Positions 34,667 through 43,624 of a DNA stretch of 64,000 nucleotides are shown in pieces (position 1 is the stretch's first letter; each line of letters starts with the position of its first letter). The DNA is taken from assembly GCA_018716295.1 (NCBI GenBank), contig DVKC01000011.1, forward strand, positions 1 to 64,000, read 5' to 3'. The position numbers were made by a program, and so were the translations under genes. The stretch is from Candidatus Avimuribaculum pullicola (GTDB lineage Bacteria; Bacteroidota; Bacteroidia; Bacteroidales; Muribaculaceae). The notes beneath the pieces were generated by a model, which saw only the letters and a list, made by a program, of their open reading frames with translations, was not told the origin of the DNA and made no database searches.

Positions 34667-35874
34667 ACGGCATACCTCCTGTTGATTATCGGGTCGTTAA
34701 TATGGTCAAATATCCATTGATATTTTGCACCTGCACTGCGCTGCTTGCGGTCGAAAATCGCCTTGCCCTCTTCACCATACTTCGACAATGCAAGAGCTGC
34801 GGCAAACTTCACCGAGTAGTCACTTGCCCCATCATAGCATTGTTCAAGGAAATGAGTCTGGCGGCCAGTTCCCATATCCACTATAGAATTGATTATCGCC
34901 ACCTTTACCACCTCGGTCTGAGCCTTGTAGGCCTCCACAAGATTTTCTTCATCGGCAATATGCCTCATTTTGCCCAACGTACATGCGATTTCGCACTTCA
35001 ACTCGCTATCGCTCGTGCGGATAAACGTATCGAACAATTCGTCACACTCATTCACCTTGTTCAGATAGCGTATCTCGCTTGCAAACAACGGCTTGAGCTT
35101 ATCATTCTGCGAATCCCTCACCCAATGTGCCACATTGGGTATCGTCAAGCCCACCTTGCGGCGGTTCACCAAGATAGAATGTATATCGATTTTGTCCCAG
35201 TCGCGGTAATATTTGTCATAATCGCCATTGTCAAAGAAGCGGAACGGCTCCACAACACTATTCCACATAAAAGCCGCCTGGGCGGCTTTGCGCAAATCGT
35301 TGTTGCGCGAGTAAAGCAACGGCGTTATCACCGCACCTGGCACATTCTCTTCAAGGAAGCGCATCCAAGTCAAAGCTCTTACCTTATATTTAGTGCGTGA
35401 AAATTGCAACTCGCTCTCAAAGAAACTTTGCAACCCGAAAGCCTTTATGATATTATGGAAATTTGCCCGGTTGATAGTTTCACCCGCATCAGTACGCGTG
35501 TCGGTAATTTCTGTCTTTGTATCGGCTATCATCTGCACAAGCAACCGCTTCTCCCTGAGGGTAAACGGTTTGCGCCTGTCATAATTCATCATTTCGGCAA
35601 TCTCTTCAGGTTCGTGAATCACGTCGTCGTTACCGATTTCAATCATCGGGTCGCGATACAATTCCAGGAACCTATCCATTATCTTCCTCTCCTTGTGCTT
35701 GATTATGTAGAGATATATCGTTTGGCACAACAGATAGCCACCCACACATATACTTAGCATAATGATGAGGATACAAATCTGTATGACCAACGGAAATCCC
35801 ACAAACAGGTCATAAAGATACCAGAAATAGTAGGAAACCACATTCAGCGCATATGTACCGTAATCAATTTCCAT
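34663..35874 (-). CDS. Membrane-anchored HEAT-repeat protein
   Basis: A 403-residue protein with a hydrophobic N-terminus (helices about 10-28 and 29-57) and a cytoplasmic alpha-helical domain of HEAT-like repeats in the C-terminal half (LKCEIACTLGKMRH, VKVAIINSIVDMGTG, VKFAAALALSKYGEEGK). HEAT proteins next to GT2 synthases are probably scaffolds or regulators of the synthase complex. It is the first gene of the eight-gene operon, 90 nt behind a promoter, and its stop overlaps the GT2 start, indicating coupled translation and a fixed ratio. Confidence 0.75.
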   Translation of the reverse strand: MEIDYGTYALNVVSYYFWYLYDLFVGFPLVIQICILIIMLSICVGGYLLCQTIYLYIIKHKERKIMDRFLELYRDPMIEIGNDDVIHEPEEIAEMMNYDRRKPFTLREKRLLVQMIADTKTEITDTRTDAGETINRANFHNIIKAFGLQSFFESELQFSRTKYKVRALTWMRFLEENVPGAVITPLLYSRNNDLRKAAQAAFMWNSVVEPFRFFDNGDYDKYYRDWDKIDIHSILVNRRKVGLTIPNVAHWVRDSQNDKLKPLFASEIRYLNKVNECDELFDTFIRTSDSELKCEIACTLGKMRHIADEENLVEAYKAQTEVVKVAIINSIVDMGTGRQTHFLEQCYDGASDYSVKFAAALALSKYGEEGKAIFDRKQRSAGAKYQWIFDHINDPIINRRYAV

Positions 35875-35963
35875 AAAGGCATTAATTTTTTATGTTATAA
35901 AACATACCACACAAATAGGTCGATTTATGTTAAACTTCTGCTAAACTTTAAAAGACAGCAATA

Positions 35964-35996
35964 CAAATATAGCGCAAAATTCTCGCTACAGCCAAA
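35964..35996 (-). promoter_or_regulatory. Promoter of the exopolysaccharide operon
   Basis: Minus-strand TATATTTG (35964-35971) with TTTG at 35993-35996, 21 bp apart. It would drive the HEAT gene and the seven genes behind it. The other part of this 342-bp divergent gap is AT-rich and shows nothing else recognisable. Confidence 0.55.
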
Positions 35997-36203
35997 TATT
36001 TTCGCGCCCTTTTTATCAGTATTTCAACATATTAGCGAATTAATCGAAGAATTTCGGCAATTTTTATTACACCAGAGCAACGTTCATATTTTTACATATT
36101 TTCACATTGGTGTGCGCTACAAATGAGCCATCACCGCATACACCCAAACATTCTCATGCAAGTATTTTTCCCATTTTATCGAATAATTTAGGCACTTTTT
36201 TCA

Positions 36204-36211
36204 TAACTTTG
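36204..36211 (+). promoter_or_regulatory. -7 promoter box of the glycerate kinase-like gene
   Basis: TAACTTTG ends 5 nt before the ATG at 36217, so the predicted transcription start coincides with the start codon (leaderless mRNA). Confidence 0.55.
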
Positions 36212-36216
36212 TGAAC

Positions 36217-37314
36217 ATGATGGAAATCGCTATCCTGTATTCCACTTACATCAACAGTGCGTCGCAAATCAAGAATACCGCAGAAGCATACTTTGCGCAA
36301 AACAAGACACACCACTCTGCCTCGATACTACCAATAACCTCGGGCGGAAGAGGGTTTATCGACGCTATGGAAGCGATGCCCGGCACAAAAACCACACGCG
36401 CAACCACCATTGCCCGCGACCGACACTCAAATCCAATTGAAACAAGCTACCTCATCTCGCACGACGGCAAGACTGCATGTATCGAGTGCGCAAAAATATG
36501 CGGTTACGACCCCGGTGACAATTATTGCAACCCAGCCACCACTTTCACCCACGGCATTGGCGATGTTATCCTTGACGCCCTTTCACGCAACTGCCGCAAT
36601 TTCATAATAGGCATTGACGGACTGGCAACCATCGATGCAGGAATGGGAATGCTCAATGCACTCGGCTACAAAATGCACAACGAGGCTGGCAACGAATTGC
36701 AACTGTACCGCGGATCGGAGATGCTAAGGGTGCATTCCGTAACCGACAGCAGAAACACGGCACTTCTCAAGCGATGCCGCTTCACAATTGCGCACAACGA
36801 CAATGCCGCATTTTACGCCGCGACAGGCCCTGCCGCACTCTACGCCCGCCAACTTGGAGCCAACGAAGTCACCGCCGACATTCTCGACAATGGGTTGCGC
36901 AACATGGCCTCGGTTTACTTCCACCACAACGGCCGTGATGTGTCGTATATAACTGCCGGCGGCGCAGGAGGAGCAATTGCAGGGGCATTTGCTTCATTCT
37001 TTAATGCGAAATTACGACCTGCCACCTCTGTCCTACCAGGAACGGCACAAATATCAAAGGCCATGAACAATGCCAATGCCATTATAATCATCAGCCATTC
37101 CATCACCCCCACCACAATCTCAAGCCCGGCATTCGCATCTCTCATGGCAACGGCAAAAAAAAGCAACGCACCAATATACCACATAACCACACACATCCAA
37201 AACGCCCCGATGCTTGAAGCCATGGACGTGCGCAACATTACCCCCACCGACGACCCGGCAACCGAATTGGTCAAGCTGCTTGACCACATCGTGCCAAAAT
37301 TAGCCGATGAATAG
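36217..37314 (+). CDS. Divergent glycerate kinase family protein
   Basis: A 365-residue member of the GarK/GlxK glycerate kinase fold, recognised from the N-terminal ITSGGRGFIDAMEA pattern (family: ADGGEGTVEAL), the IECAKICG, THGIGDVILDAL and NFIIGIDG...DAGMGMLNALG segments, and ITAGGAGGAIAGAFASF near the C-terminal half. The normally conserved GGSATNDGG is changed to IDGLATIDAG, so activity or substrate may differ. A GTG at 36211 lies inside the promoter box, so ATG 36217 or 36220 is the better start. Not in an operon. The function is inferred from fold only. Confidence 0.65.
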   Translation: MMEIAILYSTYINSASQIKNTAEAYFAQNKTHHSASILPITSGGRGFIDAMEAMPGTKTTRATTIARDRHSNPIETSYLISHDGKTACIECAKICGYDPGDNYCNPATTFTHGIGDVILDALSRNCRNFIIGIDGLATIDAGMGMLNALGYKMHNEAGNELQLYRGSEMLRVHSVTDSRNTALLKRCRFTIAHNDNAAFYAATGPAALYARQLGANEVTADILDNGLRNMASVYFHHNGRDVSYITAGGAGGAIAGAFASFFNAKLRPATSVLPGTAQISKAMNNANAIIIISHSITPTTISSPAFASLMATAKKSNAPIYHITTHIQNAPMLEAMDVRNITPTDDPATELVKLLDHIVPKLADE

Positions 37315-37372
37315 CGTGTAACACAACGGATTTATCGCATTTTTTCCGACAACCCACGTTCAAGCCATTTTA

Positions 37373-37840
37373 TCAAAATTCATCAAAGCTCAAGGGAAGC
37401 ATGGTGCGAATACCTTCGATACGATACACCTTGTTTCTGCCGCAAAGCAATATTTCCACAGGTTTGCCACCGATTTTCTCATATTCCAATATCGCCTGGC
37501 GACATACTCCACATGGCGACACAGGCTCTTCAACGAAATCGCCGTTCTGCCACGCAGCAATAGCCAATTTCATGAAACGCACTCCAGGATAACGTGCAGC
37601 GGCATAAAAAATGGCTGTCCGCTCGGCGCACGTGCCGGCAAATGCCGCATTCTCCTGGTTGGCACCAGTCACAACCTCGCCATTGGCAAGCAACAAGGCT
37701 GCGCCCACATGAAACTTGCTATAAGGCACATACGCCCTGCCGCAAGCCTCGCGAGCCATTTCGGTCAACTTTTTGTCGTCTTCTTGCAATTCATTATAAG
37801 AGCAAACCCTTATCTTTGCAGGTATAATTATTTCTTCCAT
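37373..37840 (-). CDS. cdd: Cytidine deaminase
   Basis: A 155-residue zinc deaminase converting cytidine to uridine in pyrimidine salvage. The signature is complete: FHVGAALL, GTCAERTAIF with zinc Cys and catalytic Glu, and PCGVCRQ with two more zinc Cys residues. Its ATG (37838-37840) overlaps by two bases the ATG of the divergent glucosaminidase gene, in the tetramer CATG. Its own promoter lies within the first codons of that gene (37859-37888). Confidence 0.95.
   Translation of the reverse strand: MEEIIIPAKIRVCSYNELQEDDKKLTEMAREACGRAYVPYSKFHVGAALLLANGEVVTGANQENAAFAGTCAERTAIFYAAARYPGVRFMKLAIAAWQNGDFVEEPVSPCGVCRQAILEYEKIGGKPVEILLCGRNKVYRIEGIRTMLPLSFDEF
37811..37818 (+). promoter_or_regulatory. 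-7 promoter box of the glucosaminidase gene inside cdd
   Basis: TATCTTTG matches TAnnTTTG 20 nt before the plus-strand ATG at 37839. It is in the coding sequence of cdd on the opposite strand. Confidence 0.5.
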
Positions 37841-38834
37841 GGCAATACAGTATTTATGCAAATATATCCATAATTTTTGGAATTGCAAGTTAATAACGCT
37901 TATTCTTTGTATCGCAGGTTTCACTTCGGCGGCACAAGCGCAGTCGGCTGCTTACCTCGAATATATCGAGAAGTACCGCAACATAGCCATTTTGCATCAA
38001 CAGCAATATGGCATCCCAGCCAGTATCACACTTGCCCAAGGGCTGCTCGAAAGCCGCGCGGGACGTAGCCGATTGGCTACAAAGGGGAACAACCACTTCG
38101 GCATCAAGTGCCACGGCCGGGCATGGAATGGCGGGGAAATATATGCCGACGATGACAAGCGCAACGAGTGCTTCCGCAGCTACAACTCGGCCGACGAATC
38201 ATTTGAAGACCATGCCCGTTTCCTGAAACAAAAACGATACGCACCACTCTTCGCACTCGATGTCACCGACTACAAGGGCTGGGCACGCACTTTGCGCAAA
38301 TGCGGATATGCCACCGACAAGCGTTATGCCGACAAGCTTATCGACATAATCGAAAGCTACGAATTATATCGCTACGACACAGGTCAACCCATCATGGCAC
38401 AACCCAAGCACCTCGACGGCGACGAATCGCTGCAGCACTCAATCGACAGCGAAATATTCGAAGAAATAACGGCTGCCCACGACATAGTGAAACGCAACGG
38501 GCTATATTGTGTGATTGCCAAGGAAGGCGACACTTATTCAAAGATTGCCGATGAATTTAGTATGCGCGCTCGCCGCCTCACGTCATTCAACGACATCAGC
38601 TGGCGAAAACGCAACAACGAGATTGCTGCTGGCAGCATCGTATATCTCGAAGAAAAGAATGATGCCGCCCAATCCACAGCACCAAGCACATACGTGACGC
38701 GCACTGGCGACACTTCCTACAAAATAGCGCAGCAATTCGGCATCAAACTGAAGCCACTATGTAAAATGAACCGCCTATCGACCAGCAACTCACACCGTTC
38801 GCTTAAACCTGGCATAAAACTACGCTTGCGGTAA
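37839..38834 (+). CDS. Secreted beta-N-acetylglucosaminidase (GH73) with two LysM domains
   Basis: A 331-residue murein hydrolase. A signal peptide (about 1-34, ending AAQAQ) precedes a mannosyl-glycoprotein endo-N-acetylglucosaminidase-type domain (about 36-185): SITLAQGLLESRAGRSRLATKGNNHFGIKC with the catalytic Glu in LLESRAG, and FRSYNSADESFEDHARFL. Two LysM repeats follow (about 226-275, YCVIAKEGDTYSKIADEF; about 283-331, VTRTGDTSYKIAQQF), which bind glycan. It probably cleaves the glycan backbone during wall growth or division. Confidence 0.92.
   Translation: MAIQYLCKYIHNFWNCKLITLILCIAGFTSAAQAQSAAYLEYIEKYRNIAILHQQQYGIPASITLAQGLLESRAGRSRLATKGNNHFGIKCHGRAWNGGEIYADDDKRNECFRSYNSADESFEDHARFLKQKRYAPLFALDVTDYKGWARTLRKCGYATDKRYADKLIDIIESYELYRYDTGQPIMAQPKHLDGDESLQHSIDSEIFEEITAAHDIVKRNGLYCVIAKEGDTYSKIADEFSMRARRLTSFNDISWRKRNNEIAAGSIVYLEEKNDAAQSTAPSTYVTRTGDTSYKIAQQFGIKLKPLCKMNRLSTSNSHRSLKPGIKLRLR
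37859..37888 (-). promoter_or_regulatory. Promoter of cdd inside the glucosaminidase gene
   Basis: Minus-strand TATATTTG (37859-37866) with TTG at 37886-37888, 19 bp apart. It reads out of the divergent gene's signal-peptide region toward cdd. Confidence 0.6.
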
Positions 38835-38848
38835 CCATTCGCACCATA

Positions 38849-38893
38849 AAAGAAGCCGCCCAAATATTGCAAAAAGCGATACTAGCGGCTTCT
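38849..38893. terminator. Bidirectional terminator between glucosaminidase and amt
   Basis: Perfect 10-bp stem AAGAAGCCGC (38849-38858) and GCGGCTTCTT (38884-38893) in the 81-bp convergent gap. Confidence 0.75.
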
Positions 38894-38915
38894 TAGCATG
38901 ATTAATCACAAACAA

Positions 38916-40349
38916 CTAATTTTCTGAAACCGACTTGAGCCATTCAGCTTCCGAGGGGATTTCCTCGGCTATTTCAGTACCAGCGGCCTCGCTACCATAC
39001 TCCTCGGCGTGCTGCGAACGGTCAAGCCCTATCCGTTCACTCTCTTTCGACACACGCATACGCACCATCTTGTTGGTCAACCAATAAAGCGCATAGCTCA
39101 TCACGAACGTATAAGCAAACACTATGACAACGGCAAGCAGATGGTTGACAAAAAATTGCAAGCGTGTCACCTCTTCGCTTCCACCGGGGAAGAAATAGGC
39201 ATACGTGAACACTCCTGTCAACACCGTGCCCACAATCCCGCCAAGTCCGTGTGTGGGAAATACGTCAAGTGCATCGTCAAAAAGGTGTTTTTTAGCCTTA
39301 TAAGTCACAGCAATGTTGCAAATAATGGTGGTGATAAACGAGATGAAAAAACTTTGCCCCACTGTCACCCACCCGGCACTGGGCGTGATGGCCACAAGCC
39401 CAACTACAGCACCTATGGCAGCACCCATAGCCGACGGCCGGCGACCGAGCACACAGTCAAGCAACACCCACGTCACCATAGCTGTTGCGGCAGCAGTGTT
39501 GGTGTTCAGGAATGCCGAAATGGCAATCCCGTCGGCAGCCAACGACGAGCCGCCATTGAACCCGAACCACCCAAGCCACAACAATGCCGCACCAAGCAGC
39601 ACAAACGGGATATTGGCCGCCTTGCCCTCCTCGCTCGTGCGCTTGCCGAGAAACAACGCGCCAACCAGCGCAGCCACACCCGAGGCAGCATGCACCACTA
39701 TGCCTCCGGCAAAGTCGTGGACGTGCATTTTAGCAAAAATCCCCTCGGGGTGCCACGTCCAATGGGCCAAAGGGCAATACACCACAAGCACCCACAAAAT
39801 CATAAAAATCAAGTAACCCGAGAATTTAACACGCTCGGCAAACGACCCCGTGATTAACGATGGCGTAATGATGGCAAATTTCATCTGGAACAATGCAAAC
39901 AATGCCAACGGAATCGTTGTCACAACGATATCTTGCTGCTTGAGGTGCACCCCTTCGGCAGCCGGGAGCAAATTCTCAGCCCCAACCCCTTGCAACATAA
40001 AGAAATCAGCAGGATTGCCTATAAGGCCGCACACGTCGTCGCCAAAAGACAGGCCGAATCCCACAGCAACCCATATAACACTCACCACGCCCATCACTAT
40101 GAAACTCTGTAGCATGGTGCTTATCACATTTTTTGCCCTCACCATGCCTCCATAGAAAAATGCCAACCCCGGGGTCATCATCAACACAAATATTGTAGCC
40201 GTTATCATCCAAGCGATATTGGCATACTGTTGCGCCGACAACTCGGGCAAGTCAAAATCGGAAGTTGAACCTGATACAAATAAACCTAAAACACTGATAC
40301 AGCTCATACACAAAAACAATATCAGCCATCTTTTTTTAAACCTTTTCAT
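38916..40349 (-). CDS. amt: Ammonium transporter
   Basis: A 477-residue Amt/Mep/Rh channel with a cleavable signal-like first helix and 11 more membrane helices. Family features are present: GLAFFYGGMVRAKN near the N-terminus, the HDFAGGIVVHAASGVAALVGA motif with the conserved pore His (about 210-232), WFGFNGGSS (about 260-268) and THGLGGIVGT with the second pore His (about 368-377). The cytoplasmic tail is acidic. No adjacent glnB/PII gene is seen. The ATG at 40349 is used in place of a TTG at 40358. Confidence 0.95.
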   Translation of the reverse strand: MKRFKKRWLILFLCMSCISVLGLFVSGSTSDFDLPELSAQQYANIAWMITATIFVLMMTPGLAFFYGGMVRAKNVISTMLQSFIVMGVVSVIWVAVGFGLSFGDDVCGLIGNPADFFMLQGVGAENLLPAAEGVHLKQQDIVVTTIPLALFALFQMKFAIITPSLITGSFAERVKFSGYLIFMILWVLVVYCPLAHWTWHPEGIFAKMHVHDFAGGIVVHAASGVAALVGALFLGKRTSEEGKAANIPFVLLGAALLWLGWFGFNGGSSLAADGIAISAFLNTNTAAATAMVTWVLLDCVLGRRPSAMGAAIGAVVGLVAITPSAGWVTVGQSFFISFITTIICNIAVTYKAKKHLFDDALDVFPTHGLGGIVGTVLTGVFTYAYFFPGGSEEVTRLQFFVNHLLAVVIVFAYTFVMSYALYWLTNKMVRMRVSKESERIGLDRSQHAEEYGSEAAGTEIAEEIPSEAEWLKSVSEN

Positions 40350-40388
40350 CTTGTACAAAAATTAAGCATAATGCAATAAAACACAGTG

Positions 40389-40420
40389 CAAATTTATCAA
40401 TATGTTTTATATTATACAAA
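40389..40420 (-). promoter_or_regulatory. Promoter of amt
   Basis: Minus-strand TAAATTTG (40389-40396) and TTTG (40417-40420) separated by 20 bp, 40 nt before the amt ATG. Confidence 0.65.
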
Positions 40421-40619
40421 TTTTATGGCAAATATTTTCTATTTCGATTTATTTTATAGAATTAATCCATAACAATACACAATATTACATCAAATTGTCA
40501 CGCCAGCATTTCACATGGTAGAAACACAAAATTAGGCACTACGGCCGTATAATGTCGGTTAAAAGAAGAAGCAGGTAAAAAAGAATTGCTAATTTTACCG
40601 GCTCAAAAAATCATGCTCG

Positions 40620-42104
40620 ATGAAAAAGAATTACCTTCATGTGGTACTTTGGCTCGTATTGCTCGTAGTAATCACACTACTTGCAATGAACAAGCTACCA
40701 CAATTGTCGATACTCGGTTCACCATTAAAAGAAGTTGACATACTTGCCGACATAAAAGCACCCCAGAGCGATGCCGACCCCGAAGATGCAGCCTTAGCCG
40801 AAATCATCGACCGACGCGCCGACTCGATAATCGCTGCAAAAAAAGCCGCTGCAAAAGTCACCACCGACTCAACGAGAAACGATGCCACAGCCACGACTAA
40901 AGATAAACGCCGAAAAACGTCATCGGCAAGAATTGACACCACGCTGCAAGGTGGCACTGGCAATGCTTTTATCGAAGACTTCAGCCTTGGCGAAGGCCAC
41001 GGCATGGAACCGTTCTACTCGGCCATCGACCGCATGACAAACGGCAATGGCGGCGTGGTGAGAATTGCCGTACTGGGCGACTCATACATTGAAGGCGATA
41101 TTCTGACCGCCGACCTGCGCATGATGCTACAACAACAATATGGCGGCTGCGGAGTGGGATATGTGCCTGTAACGTCTGAAACCTACGGCTTCCGCCGCAG
41201 TGTGCGACACAGTTTTTCGGGTTGGGATTCACACAAGGTCACCGACACAGACGGCAGCTTCGACCGCAGCCGCGAAACCATATCGGGCGAATACGCCATC
41301 CCCGACAGTGCCGCTACCGTAGAACTAAGAGGACAAAGCAGATATTACTCCTGCCTCGACAGCTGCGACGAATCATCGATATACTTCCGTGCGTATGCAC
41401 CATGCACTGTGACAGCATCAATCAACGGCAGCCAACAAAGGCAGCAATTCGACGTGCAACCGCAACAAGGAATACAAATGCTCACAGTCAATGGCAATGG
41501 CAGCAAAATAGGACGGATACGCTGGTCGGTCAATGCGTCGGGCGACAACTACACATTTTATGGTGCTACAATGGACTGCAGCCAAGGCATCATACTTGAC
41601 TGCTACTCAATGCGTAGCACTGCCGGGCACAACCTGCTCGGCATCCCCGAACAGAACTTGGCCGAATACGACAAGCTACGCCATTACGACTTGATCATAC
41701 TCATGTATGGATTGAACGCCATTACGCCCGAAATCACCAACTATGCCGGTTATAAAGAGCGAATGTGCGAAGTAATCGACCACTTAAAACGAAATTGCCC
41801 CAGCAGCGGCATATTGGTGGTAAGCGTTGGCGACCGATGCGAACGCCGCGACGGCGAAATGCGCACCATGCGTGGCGTGCTGGCCATGGTGAAATACCAG
41901 CGCCTTATTGCCGCCGAAAGCGGGGTGGCTTTCTGGAGCATGTTTGACGCAATGGGCGGCGAGGGCAGCATTGTAAAAATGGTGGAAGGCTCGCCGCGCG
42001 AAGCCAACGGCGACTATACGCACATCAACTTCCTTGGCGGACGCCGACTTGCAGGATATTTCTACAATGCTTTGCTAAAAGGTGAAGATGAATACAATAA
42101 ATAG
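40620..42104 (+). CDS. SGNH/GDSL-type periplasmic hydrolase, O-acylation partner
   Basis: A 494-residue protein anchored by one N-terminal helix (about 7-25), with a Lys/Ala/Thr-rich linker and an SGNH fold: block I VLGDSYIEGD (catalytic Ser, about 151-160), a Gly block STAGHN (about 337-342), block III YGLNAI with Asn (about 368-373) and the Asp-x-x-His of GDYTHIN near 470. A beta-sandwich is inserted between blocks. It precedes an MBOAT gene by 9 bp. Such pairs (AlgI with AlgX/AlgJ, PatA with PatB) transfer acetyl groups onto exported polymers, so this is probably the periplasmic acetyltransferase or esterase. Confidence 0.8.
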   Translation: MKKNYLHVVLWLVLLVVITLLAMNKLPQLSILGSPLKEVDILADIKAPQSDADPEDAALAEIIDRRADSIIAAKKAAAKVTTDSTRNDATATTKDKRRKTSSARIDTTLQGGTGNAFIEDFSLGEGHGMEPFYSAIDRMTNGNGGVVRIAVLGDSYIEGDILTADLRMMLQQQYGGCGVGYVPVTSETYGFRRSVRHSFSGWDSHKVTDTDGSFDRSRETISGEYAIPDSAATVELRGQSRYYSCLDSCDESSIYFRAYAPCTVTASINGSQQRQQFDVQPQQGIQMLTVNGNGSKIGRIRWSVNASGDNYTFYGATMDCSQGIILDCYSMRSTAGHNLLGIPEQNLAEYDKLRHYDLIILMYGLNAITPEITNYAGYKERMCEVIDHLKRNCPSSGILVVSVGDRCERRDGEMRTMRGVLAMVKYQRLIAAESGVAFWSMFDAMGGEGSIVKMVEGSPREANGDYTHINFLGGRRLAGYFYNALLKGEDEYNK

Positions 42105-42113
42105 TAACGAACG

Positions 42114-43610
42114 ATGATTGACTGGAACTATATATGCGAACTCATGGGACGGATAGGCGACCTGCTCACCTACGACCCCGCAGCACCAATGATATTCAGC
42201 AGTGGCATTTTCTTGTGGCTTTTTGCTGGATTTCTGATAATTTACACACAACTCGAACACAAGGAGAACGCCCGCATAATATTTGTAATACTCTTTTCTT
42301 ACTATTTTTACTACAAGAGTAGTGGGATGTTCTTTTTCTTGCTGGCGGTAGTTACAGTGTGTGACTACTTAATAGCCCGATGGATGGGGCGCACATCGGG
42401 TCGATGGGCTCGCAAAGGTCTTGTAACGCTTAGCCTCTTAATCAATTTAGGGTTATTGTGTTACTTTAAATACACCAACTTCTTCGGGCAGGTATGGGCC
42501 GACTTCACTGGCGGACATTTCGACCCTCTCGACATTTTCCTGCCTGTGGGTATATCATTCTTCACATTCCAGTCGCTCAGCTACACCATCGATGTTTACC
42601 GCCGCCGTATTGAGCCGCTTGACCGAATCATCGACTACGCTTTCTTCGTTTCATTCTTCCCGCAACTTGTAGCCGGGCCTATCGTAAGGGCAAAAGACTT
42701 CATACCTCAGATACGCCGCCCGCTCACAGTCACCCGCGAGATGCTTGGCACTGGCGTTTACTTCATCGTATGCGGATTGTTCAAGAAAGTGGTTATTGGC
42801 GACTATATCAGCATCAACTTCGTTGACCGCATTTTCGACAACCCTGCACTATATTCCGGGCTTGAGAACCTTGTCGGGCTATATGGCTACGCCTTGCAGA
42901 TTTACTGCGATTTCTCGGGCTACAGCGACATGGCAATAGGCATCGCATTGCTGCTTGGCTTCCATTTCAATATCAACTTTGACAGCCCCTACAAGTCGGC
43001 TTCAATCACCGAGTTTTGGCGACGCTGGCACATATCGCTGTCAAGCTGGCTCAAAGATTACCTATATATTTCGCTCGGAGGCAACCGCAAAGGGAAAATA
43101 CGGCAATATATCAACCTGATACTGACCATGTTCCTTGGCGGACTGTGGCACGGCGCGTCGTGGAACTTCGTGCTGTGGGGACTGCTCCACGGTGTGGCAC
43201 TTGCGCTACACAAAGTGTGGATGGCCATTACTGGACAGAAAATCGGGCAAAAACACGGCTTCTGGACACAGACACTGTGCGTGGTGCTGACATTCCACTT
43301 CGTATGCCTGTGCTGGATTTTCTTCCGCAACGTTGATTTCGACAATTCAATGGCCATGCTGCGGCAGATAGGGACATCGTTCCACATCGAGTTGCTGCCG
43401 CAACTTGTTGAAGGCTACTGGAAAGTACTTTTAGTGATGGCCATAGGCTTCATGCTGCACTTCCTGCCTACATCGTGGGAAACAGCCGCAAAGCGCATGA
43501 TGGTGAAGATGCCAGTCATCGGCTACTGGCTCGTGCTCGTGCTGGTTATCTACCTCGCCATCCAAATGAAAAGCAGTGAAATCCAGCCCTTCATCTACTT
43601 CCAATTCTAA
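42114..43610 (+). CDS. MBOAT family O-acyltransferase (AlgI/DltB-like)
   Basis: A 498-residue integral membrane acyltransferase with about 11 transmembrane helices. Hallmarks: LPVGISFFTFQSLSYTIDVYR (about 143-163), SFFPQLVAGPIVR (about 182-194), and the catalytic His region GGLWHGASWNFVLWGLLHG (about 341-359). It would pass acyl groups across the inner membrane to its SGNH partner encoded 9 bp upstream. The acceptor may be the exopolysaccharide made by the nearby GT2 operon, peptidoglycan, or another glycan; sequence does not decide this. Confidence 0.92.
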   Translation: MIDWNYICELMGRIGDLLTYDPAAPMIFSSGIFLWLFAGFLIIYTQLEHKENARIIFVILFSYYFYYKSSGMFFFLLAVVTVCDYLIARWMGRTSGRWARKGLVTLSLLINLGLLCYFKYTNFFGQVWADFTGGHFDPLDIFLPVGISFFTFQSLSYTIDVYRRRIEPLDRIIDYAFFVSFFPQLVAGPIVRAKDFIPQIRRPLTVTREMLGTGVYFIVCGLFKKVVIGDYISINFVDRIFDNPALYSGLENLVGLYGYALQIYCDFSGYSDMAIGIALLLGFHFNINFDSPYKSASITEFWRRWHISLSSWLKDYLYISLGGNRKGKIRQYINLILTMFLGGLWHGASWNFVLWGLLHGVALALHKVWMAITGQKIGQKHGFWTQTLCVVLTFHFVCLCWIFFRNVDFDNSMAMLRQIGTSFHIELLPQLVEGYWKVLLVMAIGFMLHFLPTSWETAAKRMMVKMPVIGYWLVLVLVIYLAIQMKSSEIQPFIYFQF

Positions 43611-43624
43611 CCCCAGCCACTATT

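Noticed and set aside
36211-36216. GTG start for the glycerate kinase-like gene
   Set aside because: The GTG uses the last base of the promoter -7 box, so it would not be in the transcript.
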